Of a stretch of DNA of 64,000 nt, positions 10,034-20,324 are shown piece after piece. Both the position numbers and the translations under genes were made by a program. Origin of the DNA: Embleya scabrispora (GTDB lineage Bacteria > Actinomycetota > Actinomycetes > Streptomycetales > Streptomycetaceae); contig NZ_MWQN01000001.1 of NCBI RefSeq assembly GCF_002024165.1, positions 5,063,501 through 5,127,500 of the forward strand, in the 5' to 3' direction. Within the stretch, counting starts at the first letter, position 1. Every line of letters starts with the position of its first letter. The notes beneath the pieces were generated by a model. The model worked only from the letters and a program-made list of their open reading frames with translations. It was not told where the DNA came from and searched no databases.

Positions 10034-10845
10034 CCGGCACCGGCACCACCACCAGGCTCACCGAGGTGCTGGCCGCGGCCCGCGCGGAGAACCGCGCCGC
10101 GCTGGTCGGATACCTCCCGGCGGGCTACCCCTCCGTCGAGGGCTCCGCCGCCGCGATGCGCGCGATGGTCGAGGGCGGCTGCGACATCATCGAGGTCGGC
10201 CTGCCCTACAGCGACCCGCAGATGGACGGGCCCGTCATCCAGCGCGCCGTCGAACACGCGCTGGCGCACGGCACCAACACCCGCCACGTGATCGAGAACG
10301 TGCGCGCGGTCGCCGAAACCGGCGCCGCCACGCTGGTGATGTCCTACTGGAACCCGATCGAGCGCTACGGCGTCGAGCGGTTCGCGAGCGAGTTGGCCGC
10401 GGCCGGCGGCAGCGGGGTGATCACCCCCGACCTGATCCCGGACGAGGCACACGCGTGGATCGCCGCCACCGACGCGCACCGGCTGGACCGGATCTTCCTG
10501 GTCGCGCTGTCCTCCTCCGACGAGCGCATCGCCTACACCACCCGGCACTGCGGCGGCTTCGTCTACGCCGCCTCGGTGATGGGCGTCACCGGCGCGCGCG
10601 CCTCGGTGAGCACGCTCGCGGGCGACCTGGTCGCCCGCACCCGCGCCACCACCGATCTGCCGGTGTGCGTGGGCCTGGGCGTCTCCACCGCCGCCCAGGC
10701 GGCCGAGGTGGCCGGCTACGCCGACGGCGTCATCGTCGGCTCCGCCTTCGTCCGCGCCCTCCTGGACGCGCCGAACGAACAGGCCGGCCTGGACGCCGTC
10801 CGCGCCCTGGCCGGCGAACTCGCCGAGGGCGTGCGCAAACGCTGA
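10030..10845 (+). CDS. trpA: Tryptophan synthase alpha subunit
   Basis: 271 residues, GTG start overlapping the trpB stop. A TIM-barrel lyase that splits indole-3-glycerol phosphate and channels indole to TrpB. The catalytic Glu and Asp are in [18 protein letters not shown]. The C-terminal phosphate-binding loops are [15 protein letters not shown] and [13 protein letters not shown]. It is the last gene of the trp cluster and is followed 55 bases later by a perfect terminator-like hairpin. Confidence 0.98.
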   Translation: MTGTGTTTRLTEVLAAARAENRAALVGYLPAGYPSVEGSAAAMRAMVEGGCDIIEVGLPYSDPQMDGPVIQRAVEHALAHGTNTRHVIENVRAVAETGAATLVMSYWNPIERYGVERFASELAAAGGSGVITPDLIPDEAHAWIAATDAHRLDRIFLVALSSSDERIAYTTRHCGGFVYAASVMGVTGARASVSTLAGDLVARTRATTDLPVCVGLGVSTAAQAAEVAGYADGVIVGSAFVRALLDAPNEQAGLDAVRALAGELAEGVRKR

Positions 10846-10900
10846 CCGCCCCCAAAGGTCACACCCCGTGTAAAAACCCATCAAAATGAGCACCGGCTGA

Positions 10901-10937
10901 CCGACGGCCGCCGCAGCACTCCAGCGGCGGCCGTCGG
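10901..10937 (+). terminator. Terminator-like hairpin after trpA
   Basis: Perfect 14-bp inverted repeat CCGACGGCCGCCGC, 9-base loop, then its complement. No T-run follows, which is common in high-GC actinobacteria. Confidence 0.7.
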
Positions 10938-10983
10938 CATGCCGCGTGCCATCCCGCCCCAACCCCCATCGGAGGAACCCGCG

Positions 10984-11796
10984 TTGAGCGCCAAGACCAG
11001 GACCAACCGAACGCCCGTCATCCTCGCCGTCGTCGGCGTGTTCGTGGTCGCGGTGCTGGCCGCCGTCCTGGGCGTCGTGCTCACCACGGGCAACGAGAGC
11101 AAGAGCGAGGACTCCGGCCCCGCGGCACAGCCGACGGGCGCCAAGGCGGCCATCCGCGACGTCGACCTCGCGAGCCTGCCCGCCACCGTACGGGCCGACG
11201 GCACCATCCGCGTCGGCGGCGACGCGGCCCCGGTCACCGTCACCGTGTACGAGGACTTCCGCTGCCCGTTCTGCAAGCGGTTCGAGGCGGGCTTCGGACC
11301 CCTGCTCGCCGACTACGTCCAAGCCGGGAAGATCAAGGTCGACTACCACATCGCGTCCTTCCTGGACGGCAAACTCGGCGGCACCGGGTCGGTCAAGGCC
11401 GCCAACGCCGCGCGCTGCTCGGTCGACACCGGCAAGTTCGCCGCATACCACGCCGTGCTGTTCGAGAACCAGCCGGACGAGTCCGAGGACGGCTACACCG
11501 CCGGCCGCCTCCTGGACCTGGCCGGCCAGGTCCAGGGCCTGCGCGGCGAGACCTTCGACGCGTGCGTGAACACCGACGCCAACGCCGCCTGGGTGAGCTC
11601 CACCGAGAGCACGTTCGAACGCTCCGGCGTCTCCGCCACGCCCGCGATCGCCGTCGACGGAAAGATTTTGGACTCCGGGAACTCGGCCATGCGTTCGCCC
11701 GACAACCTTCGTGAACTGCTCGACCAACGCCTGGGGAACCCCGGGAGTGGTAAGGCGGCGCTCGGACAGGAACCTCAGACGCCTTCGGCCGGTTAG
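10984..11796 (+). CDS. Membrane-anchored DsbA-like thioredoxin (first of a pair)
   Basis: 270 residues. The TTG at 10984 is preferred because GGAGG lies eight bases upstream; the in-frame ATG at 10939 would begin just after the trpA hairpin. One N-terminal membrane helix (about residues 11-33) is followed by an extracytoplasmic thioredoxin_4/DsbA domain. Its active site is CPFC in YEDFRCPFCKRFE, with a cis-Pro region near SATPAIAVDG. The protein should catalyse disulfide exchange outside the membrane. It is paralogous to the gene at 12576, sharing the segment DYHIASFLDGKLGG, and the two flank a MauE-like membrane partner. Confidence 0.88.
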   Translation: MSAKTRTNRTPVILAVVGVFVVAVLAAVLGVVLTTGNESKSEDSGPAAQPTGAKAAIRDVDLASLPATVRADGTIRVGGDAAPVTVTVYEDFRCPFCKRFEAGFGPLLADYVQAGKIKVDYHIASFLDGKLGGTGSVKAANAARCSVDTGKFAAYHAVLFENQPDESEDGYTAGRLLDLAGQVQGLRGETFDACVNTDANAAWVSSTESTFERSGVSATPAIAVDGKILDSGNSAMRSPDNLRELLDQRLGNPGSGKAALGQEPQTPSAG

Positions 11797-11878
11797 ACAG
11801 GACATGTGCCGGTCCGGGCGCGGGGGACCAGCGGACCGGCCGTCCCTGAACCTCACCCGTCGTGACGGAGGTCAGACC

Positions 11879-11917
11879 GTGGGAAGCAAGACGATCGAGC
11901 CGGCGGCCGAGCGATGA
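11879..11917 (+). CDS. Possible 12-residue coupling leader peptide before mauE-like gene
   Basis: A consensus GGAGG sits seven bases before a GTG that opens a 12-codon frame (VGSKTIEPAAER). Its TGA stop overlaps the ATG of the MauE-like gene in ATGA. The downstream ATG itself has no clear ribosome site, so ribosomes may enter at this minicistron and re-initiate. Seen in sequence; translation is inferred. Confidence 0.4.
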   Translation: MGSKTIEPAAER

Positions 11918-12579
11918 GCGCGACCGCGGTCGGCCCGACCGGGGCGAGAGCGGCAGGCCCGCTCGCCGGTCTGCGGCCGTACGTGCCGTGGATCGGCCTC
12001 GCCGTCCGGCTCGGCCTGGCCTTCGTCTGGGCGTACGCCGGCTGGGAGAAGGCACTCGACCCCGACCAGGCCGCCTACGCGGTCCGCGGCTACGACGTGC
12101 TGCCCGACGGGCTGGTCGACCCCGTCGGCTACGCCCTGCCCTACCTGGAACTGGGCCTGGCCCTGCTCCTGGTGCTCGGCCTGGGCACCCGGCTCGTCGC
12201 GTCCCTGTCCGCGCTGCTGTTGCTCGTGTTCATCGCGGGCATCGCCCAGGCGTGGGCGCGCGGCCTGGCGATCGACTGCGGCTGCTTCGGCGGCGGCGGT
12301 CCGGTCGAGCCGGACAAGACCGCGTATCTCGAGGAGATCCTGCGGGACTGCGGCTTCCTGCTGCTCGCGATCTGGCTGATCGCCTTCCCCCGCACTCGGC
12401 TGTCCGCCGACGCCTGGCTGTTCCCGGAGGAACCGCCCTACGCCGAGGACTTCGAGGACGAGGACGAGGACGACGAGGACGCCGACGAGGACGAGGCGCA
12501 CACGGACGCGGACGAGTACCGCGGGGACGCGAACCGGAACCCCGGAACCCGGGAACTGAAAGGCCCTGAGATCACGTGA
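11914..12579 (+). CDS. MauE/DoxX-like membrane protein with acidic tail
   Basis: 221 residues with four membrane helices (about residues 23-43, 70-95, 97-120 and 145-165). The loop AIDCGCFGGGGP carries the CxCFG element of the MauE branch of the DoxX superfamily, proteins thought to pass electrons to periplasmic thioredoxin-fold partners. The last 50 residues are extremely acidic (runs of Asp and Glu) and likely cytoplasmic. It lies between two DsbA-like genes and its stop overlaps the start of the second by four bases, so the three probably form a disulfide-handling unit. The redox direction is not shown by sequence. Confidence 0.8.
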   Translation: MSATAVGPTGARAAGPLAGLRPYVPWIGLAVRLGLAFVWAYAGWEKALDPDQAAYAVRGYDVLPDGLVDPVGYALPYLELGLALLLVLGLGTRLVASLSALLLLVFIAGIAQAWARGLAIDCGCFGGGGPVEPDKTAYLEEILRDCGFLLLAIWLIAFPRTRLSADAWLFPEEPPYAEDFEDEDEDDEDADEDEAHTDADEYRGDANRNPGTRELKGPEIT

Positions 12580-13388
12580 GCTCGAAGAATTCGGCAGGCA
12601 AGCGCACCGCGCGCGAGCGGATGGCCCAGGAGCGCGCCCGGCAACAGGCGGAAGCCAAGCGCAAGCGGGTGCTGATCATCGCCGGCGCCGTCGTGGCCGT
12701 CCTCGCGGTCGTCGCCATCATCGGCGTGATCGTCGGCACGTCCAAGACCAACAAGAAGAAGGGGCCCTGGAAGGAAGCGCTCGGCAAGCCCTACAGCGCC
12801 CCGCCCAACCTGTCCGCGGACGGCCTGGGCATCTCGGTGGGCAGCAACCCCAACGCCCCCTCGCTGATCATGTACGAGGACTTCCGCTGCCCGATCTGCC
12901 ACGAGGTGGAGAAGGCGCTCGGCCCCACCCTGCGCCAGATGGCCGACGCCGGCACGATCAAGATCGACTACCACATCGCCTCGTTCCTGGACGGCAAGCT
13001 CGGCGGCAACGGCTCCAAGTACGCGGCCAACGCGGCCGGGTGCGCCCAGACCGCGGGCAAGTTCGCGCAGTACCACGACACGCTCTTCGCGAACCAGCCG
13101 GACGAGTTGAACGACAAGTTCGGCAACCGGTCCTATCTGGTCGACCTCGCGGGCAAGGTCGACGGCCTGCGCTCGCCGGCCTTCGACCAGTGCGTGAACG
13201 ACCTGAGCCACGCCGGGTGGGTGAACAAGGTCGAGGACGCGTTCCAAAACGCCAAGATCGGCGACACCCGCGTCACCGGCACCCCGACCGCGGGCATCAA
13301 CGGCAAGACCATCGACCTGATCGTCAAGGGCCGCGGCCTGGCCACCCCCGACGAGGTGCGCGCGCAGATCCTGGCGGCGATCAAGTAG
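12576..13388 (+). CDS. Membrane-anchored DsbA-like thioredoxin (second of a pair)
   Basis: 270 residues, the same length as its paralogue at 10984. The GTG start overlaps the stop of the MauE-like gene (GTGA), giving translational coupling. A basic N-terminus of about 28 residues precedes one membrane helix (about 29-50) and an extracellular DsbA/thioredoxin_4 domain. The active site is CPIC in YEDFRCPICHEVE, against CPFC in the first copy. Shared stretches such as DYHIASFLDGKLGG show a duplication. It probably works with the MauE-like protein. Confidence 0.88.
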   Translation: MSSKNSAGKRTARERMAQERARQQAEAKRKRVLIIAGAVVAVLAVVAIIGVIVGTSKTNKKKGPWKEALGKPYSAPPNLSADGLGISVGSNPNAPSLIMYEDFRCPICHEVEKALGPTLRQMADAGTIKIDYHIASFLDGKLGGNGSKYAANAAGCAQTAGKFAQYHDTLFANQPDELNDKFGNRSYLVDLAGKVDGLRSPAFDQCVNDLSHAGWVNKVEDAFQNAKIGDTRVTGTPTAGINGKTIDLIVKGRGLATPDEVRAQILAAIK

Positions 13389-13409
13389 TTCCCCTCCGTC
13401 GCCGCACGC

Positions 13410-13446
13410 ACGGGCGCGACCCGGAAAATCCCGGGATCGCGCCCGT
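13410..13446 (+). terminator. Terminator-like hairpin between dsbA-like gene and lgt
   Basis: ACGGGCGCGA pairs with TCGCGCCCGT (10 bp); an inner stem CCCGG/CCGGG with a single bulge lies inside. No T-run. Confidence 0.6.
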
Positions 13447-13502
13447 TCGCACGTGCCCGCCGGCACACGTTCGCCCCCGCACCCGGTAGCGTCGTATCCG
13501 CC

Positions 13503-14555
13503 ATGGACCTCGCATTCATTCCCAGCCCCTCGCGCGGACAGATCGACCTCGGTCCGATCCCGCTGCGCGGCTACGCGCTGTGCATCATCCTCGGTGTCGT
13601 CCTCGCGATCTGGCTCGGCGAGCGCCGCTGGGTCGCCCGCGGCGGTCGCGCCGGCACGGTCGGCGACATCGCCGTGTGGATGGTGCCCTTCGGCCTCGTC
13701 GGAGGCCGCCTCTACCACGTCCTCACCACTCCGGAGCCGTACTTCGGCGACGGCGGCGACCCCATGCAGGCGTTCGCCGTCTGGAAGGGCGGCCTCGGCA
13801 TCTGGGGGGCGATCGCGCTCGGCGCGGTGGGCGCCTGGATCGGCTGCCGGCGCCGGGGCATCCCGCTGCCCGCGCTGGCCGACGCGCTCGCGCCCGGCAT
13901 CGTGCTCGCCCAGGCGGTGGGCCGCTGGGGCAACTGGTTCAACCAGGAGCTCTACGGCCGCGCGAGCGACCTCCCCTGGGCGGTGAAGATCGACGGCGAC
14001 CACAACGTGGTCGAACCCGGCCGCGGCGACACCTTCCACCCGACGTTCCTGTACGAGTCGTTGTGGTGCATCGGCGTCGCCGCGCTGGTGATCTGGGCCG
14101 ACCGCCGCTTCAGGCTGGGCCACGGTCGGGCGTTCGCGCTCTACGTCGCGGGCTACACGGTGGGCCGGTTCTGGATCGAATACATGCGCGTCGACGACGC
14201 CGAACACGTGCTCGGCATGCGGCTGAACAACTGGACGTCGATCCTCGTCTTCGCCGGCGCCCTCGCCTACATCTGGATCTCGGCGCGCAAACACCCCGGC
14301 CGCGAGGCCCCGGAGACGCTGCGCGGACACGACCGGCAGGACGGGGACAACGCGGAGGCGGCCGGGAGCGACGCGAAGGTCGCCGACCCGGATCCGGTCG
14401 ACGCGGACGCGAAGGAGGGCGTCGTCGACCTCGGCAAGTCCGACCGCCCCGCCCCCGTCGACGCGGATGCGGTGGCGACCGACGCCGAGCCCGGCTCGGA
14501 CGCCGCCGAGGAGCACGCCGGGTCCGGCCCGCGCAAGGCCGCCGACAAGGGCTGA
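13503..14555 (+). CDS. lgt: Prolipoprotein diacylglyceryl transferase
   Basis: 350 residues. It transfers diacylglycerol from phosphatidylglycerol to the lipobox Cys of prolipoproteins in the membrane. About seven hydrophobic helices are present. Conserved elements are GRWGNWFNQELYGR and HPTFLYESLW, plus the family Arg/Tyr region YMRVDDAEHVLG. After about residue 270 the protein ends in an 80-residue hydrophilic, Asp/Glu/Ala-rich tail that is absent from short Lgt proteins; long tails of this kind occur in actinobacteria. Lipoproteins that could be its substrates include LivJ in this window. Confidence 0.96.
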   Translation: MDLAFIPSPSRGQIDLGPIPLRGYALCIILGVVLAIWLGERRWVARGGRAGTVGDIAVWMVPFGLVGGRLYHVLTTPEPYFGDGGDPMQAFAVWKGGLGIWGAIALGAVGAWIGCRRRGIPLPALADALAPGIVLAQAVGRWGNWFNQELYGRASDLPWAVKIDGDHNVVEPGRGDTFHPTFLYESLWCIGVAALVIWADRRFRLGHGRAFALYVAGYTVGRFWIEYMRVDDAEHVLGMRLNNWTSILVFAGALAYIWISARKHPGREAPETLRGHDRQDGDNAEAAGSDAKVADPDPVDADAKEGVVDLGKSDRPAPVDADAVATDAEPGSDAAEEHAGSGPRKAADKG

Positions 14556-14571
14556 TCGACCCACGCCCGCG

Positions 14572-14615
14572 AAGGCCGTCCGAACCCGCGCCCACCTGCG
14601 GGTTCGGACAGCCTT
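14572..14615 (+). terminator. Strong terminator hairpin after lgt
   Basis: 18-base arms (17 pairs, one mismatch) beginning AAGGCCGTCCGAACCCGC around an 8-base loop, followed by TCC. One of the longest stems in the window. Confidence 0.8.
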
Positions 14616-14686
14616 TCCTGGCCGGCGGCACCCGCCGGCGAAACGGTAGCGTCGTGGCCCCAGCGTGACGAGAGGGCCGAACGACC

Positions 14687-15436
14687 GTGAAGACCAGCCA
14701 CATAGCCGCCGAGGTGCCCGACCCCGCCCCCGAGCTCGGACACCAGGACGGCATCGACCACACCCACCGCGACATCGGCGGCGGCCGGCTGCGCCCGGCC
14801 GTGTTCGGCGCGATGGACGGACTGGTCTCCAACTTCGCGCTCATCTCCGGCATCGTCGGCAGCGACGCCACCCCCAGGACCGTCGTGGTCACCGGACTGG
14901 CCGGCCTGGCCGGCGGCGCCTTCTCGATGGCGGCGGGGGAGTACACCTCGGTCGCCTCCCAGGCCGAACTGGCCCGCGCCGAGGTCGAGGTCGAACGCCG
15001 CGAACTGTGCCGCAGCCCCGAGGCCGAACAGCGCGAGCTGGCCGAGCTGTACATCGCCCGCGGCCTGGACGAGGACCTGGCCGTCGAGGTGGCCCGGCAA
15101 CTCTCCCGCGACCCCGAGCTGGCCCTGGAGATCCACGCCCGCGAGGAACTGGGCGTCGACCCGCACGACCTGCCCTCGCCGTGGCTGGCGGCCGGCTTCT
15201 CGTTCGCCTTCTTCGCGGTCGGCGCACTGCTCCCGCTGCTGCCCTACCTGCTCGGGGCGGCCACCCTCGCGCCCGCGCTGATCCTGACGGCCCTCGGCCT
15301 GTTCGGCGCCGGCGCCGTGGTCTCCCGGGTCACCGCCCGGCCGTGGTGGTTCGGCGGAACCCGCCAGTTGGTGCTCGGTGCGGCGGCCGGCGGACTCACC
15401 TATCTGCTCGGCCTGCTCATCGGGCAACAGGTATAG
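14687..15436 (+). CDS. VIT1/CCC1-family membrane transporter
   Basis: 249 residues with the VIT1/CCC1 layout. The first helix pair contains FGAMDGLVSNFALISGIVG, the second SMAAGEYTSVASQ. A cytoplasmic helical domain of about 90 residues rich in Glu follows (QAELARAEVEVERREL), then three C-terminal helices. Family members move iron or manganese into vacuoles or out of cells; the Met/Gly-rich SMAAGEY element is part of the metal path. Metal specificity and direction are inferred from the family only. The GTG start at 14687 follows the lgt terminator, so the gene has its own transcript. Confidence 0.88.
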   Translation: MKTSHIAAEVPDPAPELGHQDGIDHTHRDIGGGRLRPAVFGAMDGLVSNFALISGIVGSDATPRTVVVTGLAGLAGGAFSMAAGEYTSVASQAELARAEVEVERRELCRSPEAEQRELAELYIARGLDEDLAVEVARQLSRDPELALEIHAREELGVDPHDLPSPWLAAGFSFAFFAVGALLPLLPYLLGAATLAPALILTALGLFGAGAVVSRVTARPWWFGGTRQLVLGAAAGGLTYLLGLLIGQQV

Positions 15437-15761
15437 GAAGCACCCGCCGCGGAAACGCGGCGTGAGGCGTGCGTAACCTCCGCGTAGCCCGGCGACCCCA
15501 CCCGGAAACCAACCGCCGTACCGGTCCGAGACGTGCGGTTTCGCCGCCCGGATGGTCGGGAATGAGCCACCCGATATGCCACGGCGACCGGCGCGGCGCA
15601 GCGCTCGAAAGCCGGGCCGAATTCCGCTGGTGACCGCATGGTGAGACGGGTTTGTCCCGGGTTCCGGATAGACGTACCGATCGTGTAACCTGCACGAAAT
15701 CGCAGAGGGCCAACGTCGTCCCTGTTGCGCACCACACGCCACGACGACGACGGGAGCGCCC
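15437..15761 (+). other. Intergenic region upstream of gltB
   Basis: 325 bases with no supported gene. It should hold the gltB promoter and leader. I could not identify a convincing -35/-10 pair or a GlnR box by eye. Confidence 0.6.
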
Positions 15762-18700
15762 ATGCCTCCTGCCATGCCCGCATCCTCGGGCCCCCTCTTC
15801 TCCGCGATTCCCGCGGCACAGGGGTTGTACGACCCCCGTAACGAGCACGACGCCTGCGGTGTCGGATTCGTGGCCACGCTCACCGGCGAGCCCAGCCACG
15901 ACATCGTCGACCAGGCGCTGACCGTCCTGCGCAACATGGAACACCGCGGCGCCACCGGCGCCGAGCCCGACACCGGCGACGGCGCGGGCATCCTCATCCA
16001 GGTCCCCGACGCCTTCCTGCGCGAGACGGCCGGCTTCGCGCTGCCCGCCCCCGGCGGCTACGCGGTCGGCATCGCCTTCCTGCCCGACGACGACGTGCAC
16101 GCGGGCCGGGCCAAGTCCTCCATCGAGCGCATCGCCGCCGAGGAGAACCTGCGCGTGCTCGGCTGGCGCGAGGTGCCCACCACGCCCGAACTCGTCGGCA
16201 ACGGCGCCCGCGCCACGATGCCGCGCTTCGCCCAACTGTTCGTGGCCGGCGTCGACGACACCGTCACCGGGATCGCCCTCGACCGGCTCGCCTTCGCGCT
16301 GCGCAAGCGCGCCGAGCGGGAGGTCGAGGTCTACTTCGCCTCGCTGTCCGCACGCACCCTGGTCTACAAGGGCATGCTCACCACGGGGCAACTGGAGCCG
16401 TTCTTCCCCGACCTGTCGGACCGGCGCCTGGCGTCCGCGATCGGCCTCGTGCACTCGCGGTTCTCCACCAACACCTTCCCGGCCTGGCCGCTCGCCCACC
16501 CGTACCGCTTCATCGCGCACAACGGCGAGATCAACACGGTCAAGGGCAACCGCAACTGGATGGCCGCGCGCGAGTCCATGCTCGCCACCGACCTCATCCC
16601 CGGCGACCTGAGCCGGCTGTACCCGATCTGCACGCCCGACGCGTCCGACTCGGCGTCCTTCGACGAGGTCCTGGAACTGCTCCACCTCGGCGGCCGGCCG
16701 CTGCCGCACGCCGTGCTGATGATGATCCCCGAGGCGTGGGAGAACCACGCCACGATGGACGACGCCCGGCGCGCCTTCTACAAGTTCCACTCCACCCTCA
16801 TGGAGCCGTGGGACGGCCCGGCCTGCGTCACCTTCACCGACGGCAGCCTGATCGGCGCCGTCCTGGACCGCAACGGCCTGCGGCCCTCGCGCTACTGGGT
16901 CACCGACGACGGCCTGGTCGTGCTCTCCTCCGAGGTCGGCGTCCTGGACATCGACCCCGCGCGGATCGTGCGCAAGGGCCGGCTCCAGCCCGGCCGCATG
17001 TTCCTGGTCGACACCGACGCCCGGCGGATCGTCGAGGACGACGAGATCAAGACCGCGCTCGCCGCCGAACACCCCTACCGGGAATGGCTGCACGCCGGCC
17101 TGATCAACCTGGAGGACCTGCCCGAGCGCGAGCACGTCGTGCACACGCACGCCTCCGTCTCGCGCCGCCAGCAGACCTTCGGCTACACCGAGGAAGAACT
17201 GCGCGTCATCCTCGCGCCGATGGCCCGCGCCGGCGGCGAACCGCTCGGCTCGATGGGCACCGACAGCCCCATCGCCGCGCTCTCCGCCAAGCCCCGGCTG
17301 CTGTTCGACTACTTCGTGCAGCTCTTCGCCCAGGTCACCAACCCGCCGCTGGACGCGATCCGGGAGGAACTGGTCACCGCGCTCGGCAGCTTCGTCGGCC
17401 CCGAGGGCAACCTCCTCGACGCCCAGCCCGCCGACTGCCGCAACGTCGTCCTGCCCTTCCCGGTGCTGGACAACGACGAACTCGCCAAGCTCATCCACAT
17501 CAACCTCGACGGCGACCAGCCCGGCCTGAAGGCCGTCACCATCTCCGGGCTCTACCCGGTCGACGGCGGCGGCGCGGCGCTGGCCAAGCGGCTCGAGGAG
17601 ATTCGCGCCGAAGCCACCCGCGCGATCGCCGACGGCGCCCGCATCGTGGTGCTGTCCGACCGCCACTCCGACGCCGAACACGCGCCGATCCCCTCGCTGT
17701 TGCTCACCTCCGCCGTCCACCACCACCTGATCCGGACCAAGACCCGGACCCGGGTCGGACTGATCGTCGAGGCCGGCGACGTCCGCGAGGTGCACCACGT
17801 CGCGCTGCTGATCGGCTACGGCGCGGCCGCGGTCAACCCCTACCTGGCCATGGAATCCGTCGAGGACCTGGTCCGCGAGGGCGTCTTCCTCAGCGACATC
17901 GCCCCCGAGCAGGCGATCCGCAACCTGATCAAGGCGCTCGGCAAGGGCGTGCTCAAGGTGATGTCCAAGATGGGCATCTCCACCGTCGCCTCCTACCGCG
18001 GCGCCCAGGTCTTCGAAGCCATCGGCCTCGCCGAGGACTTCGTCGCCGAATACTTCACCGGCACCACCAGCAAGCTCGGCGGCATCGGCCTCGACATCGT
18101 CGCCGAGGAGGTCGCCCGCCGGCACGCCAAGGCCTACCCGCCCACCGGCATCGCGCCCTCGCACCGCCGGCTGGAGATCGGCGGCGAATACCAGTGGCGC
18201 CGCGAGGGCGAACCGCACCTGTTCGACCCGGAGACCGTCTTCCGCCTCCAGCACTCCACCCGGACCCGCCGCTACGACATCTTCAAGAAGTACACCGCGC
18301 GCGTGGACGAGCAGTCCCGGCGCCTGATGACGCTGCGCGGCCTGTTCGGCTTCCGCGACGGCGTGCGCGAGCCCGTCCCGATCGACGAGGTCGAACCGAT
18401 CTCCGAGATCGTCAAGCGCTTCTCCACCGGCGCGATGTCCTACGGCTCCATCTCCATGGAGGCGCACCAGACGCTCGCCATCGCGATGAACCGGCTCGGC
18501 GGCAAGTCCAACACCGGCGAGGGCGGCGAGGACCCCGAGCGGCTCTACGACCCCGAGCGGCGCTCGGCGATCAAGCAGGTCGCCTCCGGGCGCTTCGGCG
18601 TCACCAGCGAATACCTGGTCAACGCCGACGACATCCAGATCAAGATGGCCCAGGGCGCCAAGCCCGGCGAAGGCGGCCAACTGCCCGGGCACAAGGTGTA

Positions 18701-20324
18701 CCCGTGGGTCGCCCGCACCCGGCACTCCACCCCCGGCGTCGGCCTCATCTCGCCGCCGCCGCACCACGACATCTACTCCATCGAAGACCTCGCCCAGCTC
18801 ATCCACGACCTCAAGAACGCCAACCCCGCGGCCCGAGTGCACGTCAAGCTCGTCGCCGAGGTCGGCGTCGGCACGGTCGCGGCGGGCGTGTCCAAGGCGC
18901 ACGCCGACGTGGTGCTCATCTCCGGGCACGACGGCGGCACCGGCGCCTCGCCGCTCACCTCGCTCAAGCACGCCGGCGGCCCCTGGGAACTCGGCCTCGC
19001 CGAGACCCAGCAGACGCTGCTGCTCAACGGCCTGCGCGACCGCATCGTGGTGCAGACCGACGGCCAGCTCAAGACCGGGCGCGACGTGCTCGTCGCGGCG
19101 CTGCTCGGCGCCGAGGAATACGGCTTCGCCACCGCGCCGCTCGTCGTCTCCGGCTGCGTGATGATGCGCGTGTGCCACCTCGACACCTGCCCCGTCGGCG
19201 TCGCCACGCAAAACCCCGTGCTGCGCGAGCGGTACAACGGCCAGGCCGACCACGTGGTCAACTTCTTCGAGTTCATCGCCGAGGAGGTCCGCGAACTGCT
19301 CGCCGAACTCGGCTTCCGCACCCTGGAAGAGGCCGTCGGCCACGCCGAACTCCTGGACACCGCCGCGGCGATCGAACACTGGAAGGCCGAAGGGCTCGAC
19401 CTCACGCCGCTGTTCCACGTGCCCGCGCTCCCCGAGGGCGCCGCACTGCACCGCACCGGCCCGCAGGACCACGGGCTGGCCAAGGCGCTGGACAACCAGC
19501 TCATCCAGCTCAGCGCCGACGCGCTCGAACACGGTGAGAAGGTCGTCATCAACCTGCCGGTGCAAAACACCAACCGCACCGTCGGCACGATGCTCGGCCA
19601 CCAGGTCACCAAGCGCTACCGCGGCGCCGGACTGCCCGACGACACCATCGACATCACGCTCACCGGCTCCGCCGGCCAGTCGTTCGGCGCGTTCGTGCCC
19701 AAGGGCATCACCCTGCGGCTCGAAGGCGACGGCAACGACTACGTCGGCAAGGGCCTGTCCGGCGGCCGGATCATCGTCCGACCCCACCGCTCCGCCGGCT
19801 TCGCCGCCGAGGACAACATCATCGCCGGCAACGTGATCGGCTACGGCGCCACCGGCGGCGAGATCTACCTGCGCGGCATGGTCGGCGAACGCTTCTGCGT
19901 GCGCAACTCCGGCGCCACCGCCGTCGTCGAGGGCGTCGGCGACCACGGCTGCGAATACATGACCGGTGGCCGGGCCGTCGTGCTCGGCCGCACCGGCCGC
20001 AACTTCGCGGCCGGCATGTCGGGCGGCATCGCGTACCTCCTCGACGCCGACCTCGACAACATCAACACCGAACTCGTGGGCGTCGAGGACCTCGACGCCA
20101 CCGACCGCGCCGAACTGCACGACGTTGTGCGCCGGCACCACGAGGAGACCGGCTCGGCCGTCGCCGAAGCCCTGCTCTCCGACTGGGACGCCGCCTCCCG
20201 GCGCTTCACCAAGATCCTGCCCAGGGACTACAAGGCAGTGCTCGCCGCCAAGGACGCCGCCGAGCGAGCCGGTCTCCCCGAGACCGAGATCGTCCAGAAG
20301 ATGATGGAGGCGGTTCATGGCTGA
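15762..20324 (+). CDS. gltB: Glutamate synthase large (alpha) subunit
   Basis: 1520 residues, full length for bacterial NADPH-GOGAT. With GltD it makes two glutamates from glutamine and 2-oxoglutarate. The propeptide is predicted to be removed to expose Cys32 ([12 protein letters not shown]), the nucleophile of the N-terminal glutaminase. A central linking domain precedes the FMN-binding synthase domain, which has [27 protein letters not shown] and the 3Fe-4S ligand region [15 protein letters not shown]. The C-terminal GXGXG beta-helix ends the protein. gltD starts before gltB ends (8-base overlap), so the subunits are coupled. Confidence 0.98.
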   Translation: MPPAMPASSGPLFSAIPAAQGLYDPRNEHDACGVGFVATLTGEPSHDIVDQALTVLRNMEHRGATGAEPDTGDGAGILIQVPDAFLRETAGFALPAPGGYAVGIAFLPDDDVHAGRAKSSIERIAAEENLRVLGWREVPTTPELVGNGARATMPRFAQLFVAGVDDTVTGIALDRLAFALRKRAEREVEVYFASLSARTLVYKGMLTTGQLEPFFPDLSDRRLASAIGLVHSRFSTNTFPAWPLAHPYRFIAHNGEINTVKGNRNWMAARESMLATDLIPGDLSRLYPICTPDASDSASFDEVLELLHLGGRPLPHAVLMMIPEAWENHATMDDARRAFYKFHSTLMEPWDGPACVTFTDGSLIGAVLDRNGLRPSRYWVTDDGLVVLSSEVGVLDIDPARIVRKGRLQPGRMFLVDTDARRIVEDDEIKTALAAEHPYREWLHAGLINLEDLPEREHVVHTHASVSRRQQTFGYTEEELRVILAPMARAGGEPLGSMGTDSPIAALSAKPRLLFDYFVQLFAQVTNPPLDAIREELVTALGSFVGPEGNLLDAQPADCRNVVLPFPVLDNDELAKLIHINLDGDQPGLKAVTISGLYPVDGGGAALAKRLEEIRAEATRAIADGARIVVLSDRHSDAEHAPIPSLLLTSAVHHHLIRTKTRTRVGLIVEAGDVREVHHVALLIGYGAAAVNPYLAMESVEDLVREGVFLSDIAPEQAIRNLIKALGKGVLKVMSKMGISTVASYRGAQVFEAIGLAEDFVAEYFTGTTSKLGGIGLDIVAEEVARRHAKAYPPTGIAPSHRRLEIGGEYQWRREGEPHLFDPETVFRLQHSTRTRRYDIFKKYTARVDEQSRRLMTLRGLFGFRDGVREPVPIDEVEPISEIVKRFSTGAMSYGSISMEAHQTLAIAMNRLGGKSNTGEGGEDPERLYDPERRSAIKQVASGRFGVTSEYLVNADDIQIKMAQGAKPGEGGQLPGHKVYPWVARTRHSTPGVGLISPPPHHDIYSIEDLAQLIHDLKNANPAARVHVKLVAEVGVGTVAAGVSKAHADVVLISGHDGGTGASPLTSLKHAGGPWELGLAETQQTLLLNGLRDRIVVQTDGQLKTGRDVLVAALLGAEEYGFATAPLVVSGCVMMRVCHLDTCPVGVATQNPVLRERYNGQADHVVNFFEFIAEEVRELLAELGFRTLEEAVGHAELLDTAAAIEHWKAEGLDLTPLFHVPALPEGAALHRTGPQDHGLAKALDNQLIQLSADALEHGEKVVINLPVQNTNRTVGTMLGHQVTKRYRGAGLPDDTIDITLTGSAGQSFGAFVPKGITLRLEGDGNDYVGKGLSGGRIIVRPHRSAGFAAEDNIIAGNVIGYGATGGEIYLRGMVGERFCVRNSGATAVVEGVGDHGCEYMTGGRAVVLGRTGRNFAAGMSGGIAYLLDADLDNINTELVGVEDLDATDRAELHDVVRRHHEETGSAVAEALLSDWDAASRRFTKILPRDYKAVLAAKDAAERAGLPETEIVQKMMEAVHG

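Noticed and set aside
14267-15997. 576-codon minus-strand frame over the VIT1/CCC1 gene
   Set aside because: Shadow of the plus-strand transporter, crossing the lgt terminator; no family features.
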